From Echinarachnius parma (taxonomy: Eukaryota > Echinodermata > Echinoidea > Clypeasteroida > Echinarachniidae): a stretch of DNA of 64,000 nucleotides. Location: positions 1 to 64,000 of the forward strand of contig JBAMJV010007464.1 of NCBI GenBank assembly GCA_037951105.1. The letters are read 5' to 3'. Under the pieces are notes generated by a model, which was not told the origin of the DNA, searched no databases, and worked only from the letters and a program-made list of their open reading frames with translations. Position numbers and translations under genes: made by a program. Shown piece by piece: positions 45,570 to 57,742 of the stretch (position 1 is its first letter; the number at the start of each line of letters is the position of its first letter).

Positions 45570-45925
45570 CGATGATAATAATAATAATACATTAATAAAT
45601 TACATTTATATAGCACTTAATACAGTGTTTTTATTAAAGCGCATTATTATTACCCTTGGTTATCAGGTACATGTCAAATCCGCGGAATTATATTGTGTAC
45701 TGTCTCAACTCCCTGGGGAGCATACTAGCCCAGCTGCCCAATGCACCGAAGGGTAATTAACACCTGATCGAGTACCCATTCATATACTGCTGGGTATTCT
45801 AGAGAGCAGCAATGTGAATAAATTGTCATGCTGATGGACAAACGATGTTGCACGATGGGCTAACACAGGGTTCGAACTCGGGATCTCCCAACTGGAAAGC
45901 GAGCGCTCTACCAATCTTGTCACAT
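45570..45925 (-). mobile_element. tRNA-derived SINE
   Basis: On the minus strand TGGTAGAGCGC (45913-45903) and GAGTTCGAACCC (45879-45868) are good A and B boxes of an RNA polymerase III promoter. A body of about 300 bases follows, including GCGCTTTAATAAAAACAC and TATATAAATG, then an (ATT)n tail near 45570-45590. Absence of a full acceptor stem and the long body exclude a real tRNA. Confidence 0.75.
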
Positions 45926-45971
45926 CACATATACAAATGATAGTTTATATGGTATGACAGCTATACACCTG

Positions 45972-46104
45972 GGGGTGTATTCTGAAGTTAACATTTATTT
46001 TATCTACGTCATATCTACGTCACTAAAATATTTTGAGCGACGTAGATATGACGTAGATAATTGTTAATACATTTTAACTTAAAATCGTTTTCAGAATAAA
46101 ACCC
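45972..46104. mobile_element. 133 bp hairpin MITE
   Basis: GGGTGTATTCTGAA pairs with TTCAGAATAAAACCC, and ATCTACGTCATATCTACGTC with GACGTAGATATGACGTAGAT. The element is almost entirely self-complementary. Confidence 0.65.
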
Positions 46105-46336
46105 ATCCTATCTCAAATATAAAAATAGACAACTTGCGCTTAATCAAATAAGTGAATTATTTTAAGAAACACATTCGTTTTGACGATCGTTCTATACCTA
46201 TCTCTTTTTTAAACACCAAACTGGGCCGTATGATAAAAAGTCACTGTCCTTTTCCAAACTAACTCAATAAAAAGATAACGATGGAAAGAGAGAAGAAAGA
46301 GAGAAAGAGTGTATGGCTGGTGAGGGAGAGATATAA

Positions 46337-46722
46337 TTTAAAGGATCCAATTACTTTGTTGCAAAAAGTGATGTGTGGTTGATAAAATGTGTGCTGATGT
46401 GATCTGATATGTCCGGAAAATACTGTGTGGAAATTTCAAGTTAATTGGATTTTATTTGGCCGAGAAATGAGCGAAAATGCAAAGTGATATTCACTTACTC
46501 ATTACACTTATTTTGTACACGGCTTAAAAGATCCCGTATATAGCTAATTTAACATTCGAACACTTCAATCGTAAATATCTTTTGAACGAAATGGAAATTT
46601 GAAAAAAACAAAACCTGTCCCATGCTTTTATCGCAAACATGAATACAACAAGGTATGAAAGAACCACTTTAGAGTTCTAGGTAAGTTTTGAGGATTTGGA
46701 CAATGTTACCGGATCCCTTTAA
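46337..46722. mobile_element. MITE family A, full-length copy
   Basis: TTTAAAGGATCCAATTACTT to GTTACCGGATCCCTTTAA, 386 bp. The interior GCGAAAATGCAAAGTGATAT and GAGGATTTGGACAATG match the other copies. A G run begins 10 bases after its right end. Confidence 0.75.
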
Positions 46723-46961
46723 GGAAGAGGGGGGGGGGGGGGGGGGGCGGGGAGAAAGGAGAGAAGGGTGAGGTAGACGGATGAGATGGAGAGGGAGAGA
46801 GAGACAGGAGGACAGGATAAAGTGTCCACCCTGTTGACACACCTGTTCCTCAACCATGCAGTACTTTTGTTTTTCATCTCGAGATTGTAATTTTATTTCC
46901 CCCGTTTACATCCCAACTCTTATCGAGTGGATATGAAATTGTTGCTACTGTTTTCTTTGCC

Positions 46962-47100
46962 ATGTTTGTGCAGGAGAGTAAGATGGCGGCAAGGAGAGCT
47001 CAAGTGGGCTCAGCATCTCACTCAACAGCAACATCGGCGCTGTTTAAGTTTGGAATGTTGATAAGGTTCAACGCCCCCAGTCGGCCTACCATTTCCCATT
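46962..47100 (+). other. Possible first coding exon
   Basis: AAGATGGCGGCAAGGAG at 46980 resembles a YY1-type start-codon context, and the open frame MAARRAQVGSASHSTATSAL has ordinary amino-acid composition until a poly-C tract at 47117. No partner exon or homologue is recognised, and the same motif occurs in the repeats at 5-11 kb, so this stays doubtful. Confidence 0.2.
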
Positions 47101-47115
47101 TCCCGTTAACCACTT

Positions 47116-47150
<35 letters not shown>

Positions 47151-47177
47151 ACTCCTCCCCACTCCCCACCCCATCAC

Positions 47178-47400
47178 CAGCTAGCGGCGTAGTGAAGGAG
47201 GGATGTGGGTAGGTAGGGTCAAATAATACCCCTATGATGTTGGAGTTCATGTCCCCACTACAAAACTGTTCGCAAACACCCACTCATTAACGGCCCCTAA
47301 GCCTAAGGGTCAATAAGAATAATCCCAAATTATTTCAACCCATGAGACTGCCTCCATATTGAGAATCCCCTCCCCTACCCCCTCGTGGTTACGCCACTGC
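47178..47400. mobile_element. hAT-like MITE fragment (CGGCGTAG ... TACGCCACTG)
   Basis: The left edge AGCGGCGTAGTGAAGGAG and right edge GTGGTTACGCCACTG match the CAGTGGCGTAG family. A C run of about 33 lies just outside at 47117-47149. Confidence 0.5.
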
Positions 47401-47479
47401 TTGTTTCGCGTTTATTTAAAAAGAAAACCCGCAAAACATGATGTATTTTTTTCGTTGCTGATTTAGTTAGACCAGTGGG

Positions 47480-47720
47480 CGTTTGTCGAAAATTGAGCAC
47501 AATTTGCTGGCAAAGTTCGTCGATGACAGGTCTGTTGGCTGATATACCGCGAGAGGTCTGGGCCGACTTCGTGTGCGGTAATCCGCTCGTCTGTCCGTGG
47601 TTGCAAGACGGGCGAAAAGTTCTTTCGCCCCGCCGTGCGCGTGCGCAGTACACCGTGGCCCTGTCATGCGCATGCGCTGTTTACCGCAACTTTCGGCTAC
47701 GCGACGATAGATCAACTTTG
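47480..47720. promoter_or_regulatory. CpG-dense island with NRF-1-like motifs
   Basis: This 240 bp patch is far richer in CpG than its surroundings and contains GTGCGCGTGCGCAG and TGCGCATGCGC, both close to the NRF-1 consensus. It may be a promoter, but no gene was recognised on either side; it could also be a GC-rich repeat. Confidence 0.3.
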
Positions 47721-48031
47721 TTTTTAAAACATAAATCTAGGCATGGAAGTATAAGTTTCCCCTCTTTATCTTCATGATCCGGGGTAATACCGCTATGTTG
47801 ACGTCGGAGTTTGTGTCATTCAACCTGTGTACTTTTCTTGAAAAGTCTTCAGGTATAAAACATGCACGGTGCTGACAAAATCTGGGTTTTTTTCTTGATT
47901 TGATATCCACGCAAAACTTGACTTTTTTGAAACCCCTTTTCCTAACTTTTTTCTTTGAAGAAACGACATTCATGATGTCCAGACATTATGATGAGGATCA
48001 TGGACAGATCTTATTTGCTCAGTACTTTGAA

Positions 48032-48130
48032 CATGGGCGTCGATCTGTAATTGATACCCATTCATCAGGGGGGATGATCTATTCATTCATCCCCCTGATG
48101 TATAGGTATTACCTAAGTATCGACGCCATG
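48032..48130. mobile_element. 99 bp hAT-like hairpin MITE with perfect 8 bp duplication
   Basis: CATGGGCGTCGAT and ATCGACGCCATG ends, a central CAGGGGGGATGA/TCATCCCCCTG hairpin, and flanking ACTTTGAA repeats (48024-48031, 48131-48138). Confidence 0.85.
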
Positions 48131-48312
48131 ACTTTGAATAATCGATTTGACATGTCTCTTCCCAGAAATTATATTAGTCAAACCATAGTTCTATTCCCCC
48201 TTCTTCACAAACAAATGTTTATTTGTATACTTACCGTTATTATTATGTACCTCACTTTAAATGACAAGTATAATTGTTCGAAATGTAGCTCCTATACATA
48301 ACTTATCTAAGA

Positions 48313-48820
48313 TAAAGGAACAGTACAATGTTGGTCAAACTGAATTTTAGTAACTAAAACTTGTATAGTTATAACTCAACCATGCTCAAATTGAAGAAAA
48401 ACATATATACAGCTAAGTTAGAAGGCTGTTTAATTGAAAGCAGCCGTCAACACAAGATGGCGCCCTCTAGACACACCTTAATGTTTCAACAACTTCTAAT
48501 TCTGGAAAATTGTGATTGTGATTCAAAAGAGAGATCATCAATAACAATTCAAAACCCGCTTTCGTTTATTTTTTTGAAAATGTGTCGGCATAATTATAAC
48601 ACAATTCTCAAAATATCGAATACATGTTTGGGCCTAATATTCATTCCAATTGGATATATTTATGCTGTTTCTGAACCGATTTTGATCAAACAAAGTTTAC
48701 TTTTATTCTTTGTCTTTAAAATCATGTGCTCTTTCAAATATTGCACGTATTTTTTATCACATCACAAATAAAGTATTTCTTGAAGCGCCCTCTAAACCAA
48801 AACTGTACTATCCCTATTAA
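48313..48820. mobile_element. MITE family B copy
   Basis: AAAGGAACAGTACAATGTTG to AACTGTACTATCCCTATTAA, about 508 bp, with inner GATGGCGCCCTCTAGAC and AAGCGCCCTCTAAACC. The chance open frame at 48361-48771 lies wholly within it. Confidence 0.7.
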
Positions 48821-48829
48821 CATAATAAT

Positions 48830-49630
48830 AAACTGAAAAGCACTGTCAAATTTCGTACATTCTTAAAATAGTTTGCAAATCAGTCTACATTTTGCTGTTA
48901 ACATAAGTATTGTCATTCACTTTCTCTCTACCATGTCAAGCTTTTGTAAACTGTTTTGTATATGCCATGCATAGTCAGTAGTATGACTGACCTGGGCTAA
49001 ACCTTTTTGTAAATGTTGTACGAATTATATTTTAATATTAGATTAGTTTGGACGAATATTCTTAATATAGTTTTTCTTATTATAGTTTAGTGTGCCCTAG
49101 CTGTCAGATGCTGACGTTATAGGGACACTTACGTCATCTTATCTCTTACTGGAAGATTTATTTATTGCAGTATAATAGCATGGACATGATTATTCTATTG
49201 CGATAGGGATTGCCTCCCCCCCCCCCCCCCTGCGCACCACTGCATTACCCCAGAGTGATGTGTTTTGCCTTCATTGTGCAAAAAGGCGACGTACTATATA
49301 TAGTATAATTATTTGGTTGTGCATTAATGACGAACATGAGAGCCCATGACCTACTTGCATTAAATTATATTATAGCAATTTGATGAAGAAACCAGTCATT
49401 AAATGCAACATTATTTTGTGCCACCCGGTACATAGAGCCCGCTATATAATAGCGAACGTGGAGGTCGGCACGGCACGGCACAGCACATAGTGGGTTAATG
49501 ACAGAAAGGCGCCAAAGATGACTTGGCGCCGTTGCCGACCACTGCATTGGAACAAGCCCACGTACATGTTAAATCATTGTGTCTTCGTTCATAATATGTC
49601 AACTTGAATTAAAGAGTTATTATGAAATAA
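48830..49630. other. Unassigned DNA with a local hairpin
   Basis: A C run stands at 49207-49220. At 49425-49560, GTGGTCGGCAACGGCGCC-type sequence pairs with GGCGCC and GGTCGGCACGG blocks, suggesting a small decayed inverted-repeat element. No gene seen. Confidence 0.4.
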
Positions 49631-49631
49631 T

Positions 49632-49880
49632 TAAAGTGGTCCATTAACTTTGTAAATTTCAACAAAACTCACTTGGAGCTTTCACGTGTCACTAGTACGT
49701 TGCTCTTTGGCTTATGGTCATGATGGTAGCATAATCATAAAATTGGGTTTTGATTTTCAAATTTAATGTCTCCCTACTTGTCGAGATGTTTATGATTGAA
49801 ATTAAAAGCGTTCCGGAACGTTTTTCGATTTTACTAAAAAATCAATGGGCAGTAGGGAATGCTCCATTATAGGTAAACAG
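49632..49880. mobile_element. MITE family C, diverged copy
   Basis: AAAACTCACTTGGAGCTTTC and TTTGGCTTATGGTCATGATG align with 39487-39560. Ends are poorly kept. Confidence 0.5.
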
Positions 49881-50079
49881 TGTATATTTTCTATGAAACT
49901 TACATATACATCATAATATCCTGAATAATCTTCCGATGGTAAAGGTTAGGGTATAATAAATGATAGAAGTCTATAATATCACTTTTGGAAAAATCTTATT
50001 TAAGTAATAATGGATTACTTAATTATTGTAGTTTGACAAATAAAGCTTTTCTACACTATATGTTCTGGTTTAATCTTGC

Positions 50080-50368
50080 CGTGTTTTAATTGTACCAGAC
50101 TGATTAAAATGTAAATAAGATATACAAATAATTATGTTTCGAATTATGCCAGATGATGATTTGTTTGTTAGCCTATATATAAGATTGCGGACTATTATAG
50201 TAACTGTTATTAAGTTAATTTTGTCCATACCCGGGCGACTCGCACAGATGCAGCTGACAACGAGATTTAGGTGCATGTATGTATTAGTATTGTAATGTTT
50301 AACAATTATTCTGTAACTTATTGTTTTGTTTTGATGCCGAATAAAATAATAATAATAATAATAATAAT
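50080..50368 (+). mobile_element. 3' end of a LINE with (AAT)n tail
   Basis: TTTTGATGCCGAATAAAATA followed by (ATA)n is a common 3' terminus of CR1/L2-like LINEs. No ORF remains. Confidence 0.5.
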
Positions 50369-51304
50369 GATTCGATAAAATGCGCACTGACGAGGGTAAC
50401 AGGCCGTGGATTGACTTGAATGTCTACTTTGTACAAAGTACACGGATTAAACACTTATACAAGTGGTATTAATATTGTTATTTTGAATTAAAAGGTAAAC
50501 ATTCATGGACATTAATCAAAAGCCGTTTGTTTCTAGTACGAAATCATTAAGAATTTCTATATTTTATAGTTTACGAAATTATGCGTAATGAAAGCGGAAT
50601 TTAAACGATATCATTGTCCCTGAAAAAAGTGACAACTTTTCATAGAAATACAATAAAAAAGCTTATTTTGTTTCTGGTACAGCTACGTGCAACCTAACAC
50701 GGCGATGACAACTAGTATATACAAAATTCATCTTTAAATCAGTCAAGTCATTTGCAAATAACAAATAACAATAACCCCCTAAAAAATAAAGGGGGCACGC
50801 GATTGTGCGTCTAGTATATCGACTAAAAATAAATTATGATATGAACAAGGAGAAAGCGGCGTCCTTGGTGCGTTATTGGTGTTCTAAATGCGATGCCACG
50901 TCGTCTTAATTATTTAATTCAAATACGTCTAGGTGAGAGAATTGAACGCGCCGACGAGTTAACAAGAGTGATTAAGGCCCGGTCGTCTAGTTACCTTCGC
51001 AAGCCGGTGCCTTTGATCTTTGGAGCTCATCGGAATCATATCAAGGTTAAATGTGCTATAAAGAAGTGTAGCATACATTGTAAAAATAAAAAAAAACAGA
51101 ATTCGAGCAAGGAGAGGGGAAAGAGGGAAAGGGGGGGGGGGGGCAAAGGGGGGGGGGGCAAAGGGGGGGGGGGCAAACATTTTCCTCCAGGGGTGAAGCC
51201 TATCAATCTAATGTATTTCTTTTTTGTATTATCCCAACCAACAAGGGAAGGGGCGACAGCAGTGAAGGGGGGTGGAGCGGACTGTGCAAGACCCTATTTT
51301 TACA

Positions 51305-52000
51305 TCTCTTACATACCCGTACATCGACCTTATCAGATCTGCGTCACTGAACGAGTTATAGAAAATGATAAATTCAATAATACGAATAATATCTCATACA
51401 AATGCATAATCGAAGACCTGTAATTTGACAAAATAATGACGTCGTTATGACGAGTATAGCATGGCATTACGTCGGCGAGTGTATGTGCATCCCTAAACAA
51501 CCTCAAACGTTTTTTTTCTTCTTCAAAACCTTCTTCATCTTCTTATACTATAATTTAAACCATTTTATGAAAACGCGCCGTCGCTAGCATTTTTATTATT
51601 AAATTTTCGTACCTGCATTCTCTAGGGCTGTTATAATAGATTCGATATATTGTCGCTGGAGTTGAAATGCTGGAGATGTGCTTAAATCGTTCCAACATGT
51701 CGGTTTGACCGACTTTATAGCGGAGGGTTCTCTGTTTGTATTAATACTCTCTCATCGTTCTTTAAATCGTTGGCTCCGTTTTTTCTTTCTTCCAAAGTTC
51801 GTGTTAGGGTTTAATGTATGTGTAAACGTAATTAACAGACATGCCATGCTATACTCGTCATAACGACGTCATTATTTTGTCAAATTACAGGTCTTCGATT
51901 ATGCATTTGTATGAGATATTATTCGTATTATTGAATTTATCATTTTCTATAACTCGTTCAGTGACGCAGATCTGATAAGGTCGATGTAAGGGTATGTATA
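51305..52000. repeat. Near-perfect 160 bp inverted repeat around a 375 bp spacer
   Basis: 51305-51465 and 51840-52000 are reverse complements with very few differences (CATCGACCTTATCAGATCTG, TGACGAGTATAGCATGGCAT). Both read as the same peptide because of this. The long arms and short spacer suggest a foldback element or a recent inverted duplication. Confidence 0.8.
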
Positions 52001-52595
52001 AGGAATATGACATCACAGGTCTTAAGACCTTTTTGTTTTTAATAATTCTTAAAATGATGGTACCAAGCATATACTTTTCCCCACGAACCAAGGTTAGAGC
52101 TATACTATATAATGCGAATTGTGTCACAGGTAGTTTTTTTATACTCTGCCATAGCCTACATTGAAATAAATGTTGAAGAATCTGTCCAAGTTATTCGAGA
52201 AAAAAAAAGGTATGTCTTACAAATATAATCTGCAGTTAATGTATATGGACCCATAGTAATTCATTATCTATTATTACAGTAATTGATTATCATTACGTCA
52301 GTGATTAATTTATAGTGCTCGTTATGATAATGGTTGCAGCATTGTCATATTTATCATTATCATTTTGTCATTATTTCTTCAACAAACTATTACAAGTGGT
52401 GACTATATTTTATTAACAACCACTATAACAAATAACAGATATTCATGACATGCAATATTTTGGAATTATATTGATGCTTGAGTCATAATTATTTTACCCT
52501 CTAGATATGCATGTATAAACATGTTAAATTTGACGCATCATTTCAACAAATTAAAATACTTTTTAAAAATATTTTGCCCCCCCCCAAAAAAAAAC

Positions 52596-52673
52596 ACCCA
52601 CAACAACAACAGACAAACAAACAAACAAACAAACAAACAAACAAAGAAACAAACAAACAAACAAACAAACAAA
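52596..52673 (+). repeat. (CAAA)n microsatellite
   Basis: About 15 copies of CAAA with one interruption (CAAAGAAA), preceded by a short C run and A run. Confidence 0.9.
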
Positions 52674-52704
52674 CATTTTCCTGACCTTAACAACTACAGA
52701 GAGC

Positions 52705-53046
52705 TGAATTCGCCCCCAAAAAGATAGTTTTGTGCTAAAATGAGTTGATATTGCCCGAATATTGGTGTTTCCAAATCTCCAGGAGGGGGAGGGGGCCTCA
52801 AACTTCGTAGCCCCCACCTTCCTCACGTAGCAGCCTATGGTAATGTGCACATAATATTAATTTGGACAATACCTTGAATTCGCCGCCAAATAAGCTAGTT
52901 TAGGGCCAACTTTAGTTGATATTGGTGTTTCCAAATCTCGTGGAGGGGCAGGGGGGGGGGGGGGCTGCAACTTCGTAGCCCCCACCTTCCTCCCTTCGCA
53001 GACTATAATGGTAATGTGCACATAATATCAATTTGGACAATAACCA
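52705..53046 (+). repeat. Two direct tandem units of about 170 bp
   Basis: Units beginning GAATTCGCCCCC (52707) and GAATTCGCCGCC (52875) share TTGGTGTTTCCAAATCTC, ACTTCGTAGCCCCCACCTTC and GGTAATGTGCACATAATAT. Confidence 0.8.
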
Positions 53047-53469
53047 GTACCTTGCTTGGGCGACTTTAGGGAGTTCAATTGTTAGAATTAATGGAACCTC
53101 TCCCATACCATGTCGCTTTCTTCTTTTTTTTTTTTTTTTTTTTTAATAAGCAAAGTTTTCAGCTTGAAGCTGTACATAATTATGAAACTAAAGTAAACAC
53201 GCGTGACCCGAATTTTCGGTCATTCGATCCTCCAAATTTAGCCGAGTAATGGGGTTTTTGCGATACTTGTGATATTTAATCGGCGGAGGGTTTTGTTGTG
53301 GAACAGCGGTTCTCACAAAAGCCCGGTTTAGTTGACCCAATACCTAGCTGGGTGACCCAGTTCGCCACAAGAGATCACAGCGTGGGATATAGGGGCCAAA
53401 AAGGACGTTTTCGACGTAGACTGGAAATGACATGGCTGCAATGGCGTCATCAAAGGGCGTAAGAGGTGG

Positions 53470-53960
53470 GGGGTAAGAGGGGCGTAACCCCCCCCCCCCC
53501 ACTACCCTCTAATCACCCCCCCCCCCCCCCCCACTACCACCCTCTAGTCACCCCCATGCGTTTTGAAAAATGCTTATGTTCGGGCAAAATTCATTCTAAA
53601 TCCAGGCAGCGATGCGTTTGTTGGGCAAATACACGAACAATCAATGTAATGTATTTGGGCTACCGTAGAGAGGGGAATCAATAAGTTGCGTATAAAAACA
53701 ACCACGGATCAACGTTTGGGTGGTGTGTGGGGGGGGGGGGGGGGGGTTCCTGATGTAAGGTGAGTGTGCAAGAGGGTGGGGGTAATCATGATTATGAAAA
53801 TAAGTATAATTGATTTTCTTCTTGGGTCTCTAGAATGAAGCGGTGGGGGGGGGGGGGGGGGGGCACTAGGTCCGATGTAATAGCTAGCTCGTGATTTGTG
53901 TGTCAAGAAACTTATCAACAGGGGGTGGGGGTGTAAACTGTAAAGTGTGTGTTGGAGGGG
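53470..53960. repeat. Cluster of poly-G and poly-C tracts
   Basis: C runs at 53489-53502 and 53516-53532, and G runs at 53729-53747 and 53845-53863, lie in 500 bases. They probably belong to overlapping poly-G MITEs, though no clean ends were seen. Confidence 0.6.
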
Positions 53961-54297
53961 GAGGGGCGGCGTGACACGTGATATGGCGATCGCCTTAATT
54001 CTGGGTATCCAACGGGAAAAACAGGTAACAATGAAAAAGCATAACATTTACACAATATATATAATTATGATTAAAGGAGTAACAAAACATATTGTAGAGG
54101 AGCATTGCATTTTTATTAGCTACCCAGAACTGTTTTCAATTTTACCGTATATAGGAATAGTTTGTGCATTCTATTACAATGATATTGTCAGTGTACAGCA
54201 ACATGTAGGTTGAATGTGGTCGTACACCACAACTTACAGACTCAAGAAGTGATCCAGATTATACAGATGTTGCGACCTGCCCCCTGCCCCCCTAAAA

Positions 54298-54328
<31 letters not shown>

Positions 54329-54540
54329 CATGATGGATGTTGAATTACATCGAATTAAATGTATGAATTATGAATACATCGTAACGCTTTAGATTACTAT
54401 AGATTAGTTTATTCCAAAAAGGAAATCTCGGATAGATTTTGTTCGGACGTTACTCAAGGATTGCTCCAATTTGGGTTATCGCGCCTGTTTGCGCCCGAGA
54501 GGCCCCGATGAATTTCCGCGAGTGAGACTCATCTGAGTCT

Positions 54541-55420
54541 CCCCTCTTGAATCATTATCAAATTCTGCCTCTGGAGTCGAACAATGGGAATACATTTTAA
54601 GAAAAAAACACACAAACTATAATCATTATCATAATCCTTGAAGAGATCAAATTTCTTCCCTTGAATCATTATCAATCTTTGACACTGGAGTCGAACAATG
54701 GGTATATTTTTGTTGTTGAAAAAATGTATTTTAAACAAATAAACCGATCTAAAGAAACATGCTACTTCGCGTAAGGGTGTAAAACACAAATTATATATCA
54801 TTATTATCAAAATAATTTAAGAGATCAAATTTCTTCACTTGAGTCATTATCGAATTCAGTCTCTTGGAGTCGAACAATGGGTATACATTTCCCCCCAAAA
54901 AGGGTGATTTTAAACAGTAAACTATTCTAAAGAAACATGCTACATCGCGTTAGGGTGTAAAACTCAACTTACACACATTAATATCATAATCATTGAAGAT
55001 ATCAACTTTCCTCATATGAATCATTATCAATCTTTAACACACTGGAGTCGAACAATGGGTTTATTTCTCTTGTTGAACAAAATGTATTTCAACAAATAAA
55101 CCATTCTAAAGAATCATTTTACTTCGCGTAAGGGTGTAAACACAAATAATAATCATAATCATAATCAAATTTCTTCACTTGAATCATTATCAATCTTTGA
55201 CACACTGGAGCCGAACAATGGGTATATTTTGTTCGGGAAATTTTCTTTTTTGTTAACAAATAAACCATTCTAAAGAAGCATGCATGCATCGTAAAAGGGT
55301 ATATACATAAATTATAATCATTGTATCATATTAACCGTTTATAACAAGAAAAAAATAGATCAAGTCTCTTCAATAAAATTACGATAAAACCTTGCTACTG
55401 ACGTGATTGATTGGCTTCGG
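54541..55420 (+). repeat. Satellite-like tandem array, about 175 bp unit, five to six copies
   Basis: GGAGTCGAACAATGGG recurs at about 54573, 54689, 54867, 55047 and 55206 (CCGAACAATGGG), with a worn copy at 55417. Shared blocks include CTTGAATCATTATCAATCTT, ACAAATAAACCATTCTAAAG and TTCGCGTAAGGGTGTAAA. The first unit is shorter. Confidence 0.8.
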
Positions 55421-55429
55421 AGTAGAACA

Positions 55430-57740
55430 ATAGGTAAATTTGTAGAAAAAAAGCGGAATAAAAAAATAATGAGTGAAACCATACACCATGATTCTAAACA
55501 GCATGGTACGTCATGGAAGCGTATAAAATACAAACATGAACTAATAATTTATGTTCATTATCAATTTACAAGAATACTTAAAAAAAAAAGAAGTACATAC
55601 GAGTATGCCCCACCTCCAATAAGTCCAATTATTCTACGCTACTAATTGCGATGAAGCGTTACCACGACGGCGAGGATTTGGAATTGAACCATTTGGAAAT
55701 ACCTTTTTAAACTATATATTATGATACAAATGTTATTTACTTATTGTAGTATTACTAATTAATACTAATTAATAATTAGTCTAAATTATGATTGGAATTA
55801 ATACAAAAAACAAACAACATTCTACACAATGTAACTTAGGATATATATAGAACACAAACGATACATAATCAAGAAGAAGATTCTGAAGGGCAGGGACAGG
55901 ATCGATCAATATAAAACAATACTAGGAAAAGAGAGATTAGACAAACAATGAGACAACTATAAGCGTGAAGGTCATTGAGAAGTCATTACCACCCTGTATT
56001 CCGTTATAGGTTTAGTCAATATGGTGAAGAAGGAGCGGTGGGGGGCAATTCCCCTTCATAGGAATTGTTTTCGTCTGTGCCCCCTGCCCCCGACCCCGTG
56101 GATAAAATATCAATAACGAAACACGTAAAATCAATTATATATTTTTTTGCTATAGACGCCCCCGCCCCATGCACAGCCGCGATTTACAACCGAGCCCCCA
56201 CATGGGTTGTCCATGGCTGCGCCCCCTAAATGCGATATATTCCCTCAAAATAATGTAGACATTTTTTGTTTGTGAAGTGTTAACGCTGCCCCAGATGTAC
56301 ACGTGGATGTAGGAAGTGCATCACACCCTTGTTCACATTATCACGATTATCTCATCACTATCAGTGAGAGATCGCAACAATTAAATGCTATTCTTAGCGC
56401 CTTTCCTACCATAAGATTAGCGAGGAGTGAAGTGATGGCCGCAATGATACAGGCCCAGTGGCATGAAGAGCAAACAACTGTTTTAAGGTAGTGGTGGTGG
56501 GAAACAAAGCGACCGAGCCGTGGGTAGGTTATTGGATAGGTATATGGTAGGAACATTTGTATGTAGTACGTTAAGTACTGACAATGGGGGTTTAAATCGT
56601 CAAACTACATGAAAAATAAATGCAAAATTAATGTGTCACTTCATTCAAAATAAATTGCACCAAAAGTTGTAAGCAATCTACCACATTTTGTAGTTATATT
56701 TAGGGGGCTGCAGTCCCCATAGGCTCACATCTATATGTCAGTGTTATATCGGGGAAATAAGAGCTACCCTGGTTATATACATATAGGCCTAAAAAATCAC
56801 TAAAAACTAATGTTAAATCAGAGCTATACTAACGTGTGACCCCAAAAGCAAACCGACGTATAAGATGGCATATACAGGATATTAGGGGGAAATACAAGTA
56901 GGAAAATGAAGATATCGTGACCGGACTGGACATGTATAATGCGTAATGGGCACTTCCCCCCCAAGTATATTATTACAAAGGCGTATTGAATTAGATTTGT
57001 TAAATTAAATCCGTCACAATAAATAGTTTTTGTTTCCAATGACCGAGAAACATGATGATAGTCGCAAACACATAGATAACATTTTAAAATGAAGTAAAAT
57101 ACTGACTTAAAAAAAAAAAAGATTTGAAACGTAACAAACATTAATCAGCTATCTTGGCCTACATGTTGTTTGCTTTACATCTAGATATAAACAAATTTGT
57201 TGTAAACCTTAACATATACTTGATAAATATATATCATGTATATACTAAATTTTACGAAGAATGAAATAATACATTTATTTTACAATAACTTGAACAAACT
57301 TGTCATCTAACTATACAACATGATTGATATAGGTGATTATAAATATAAAATTAACGTGCTTTTGCCAGTACTATAATTCTAGCAAAATGATAAATTTTCT
57401 TTCGTTAGGTATGTATAATGACGACATTCTTTATCTGTAATTTAAAACTAAATATAGATTAGAATGTCATAATATGAAAATGGTTGATTTATCGTTTTAT
57501 TTTCTAGTAATTTTTGTTTGTAATTTCCCCATCTGTAATAATCATACTCCATGTTATGATGTACTGTATTGACGGTATCAATTAGGGCAATGATGAATTA
57601 AGTTATTGTATGTACGCGTGGTCTACGTTAATTTGGTCTAAGTATCATGTGGTCTAAGTTTGATGCCTGGAACGTCTATATTTTTCTAACTCAAAACTTG
57701 ACTCATCGCTGAACATAGTAATATCCCTTATCCCAACCCC
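55430..57740. other. Unassigned, mostly AT-rich DNA
   Basis: The stretch 56030-56240 contains short GCGCCCCCT-type repeats (GTGCCCCCTGCCCCCGACCC). No gene or complete repeat was recognised. Confidence 0.45.
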
Positions 57741-57742
57741 TA

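Noticed and set aside
45868-45913. Possible tRNA gene on the minus strand
   Set aside because: A and B boxes are present but the acceptor stem and cloverleaf are not, and a SINE body with a simple tail follows.
48361-48771. 136-residue open frame
   Set aside because: It lies wholly inside a family B MITE and is not kept in the other copies.
50893-51423. 176-residue open frame on the plus strand
   Set aside because: Half of it runs through G-rich simple sequence and one arm of an inverted repeat. The first 60 residues look more gene-like but have no start context or splice partner.
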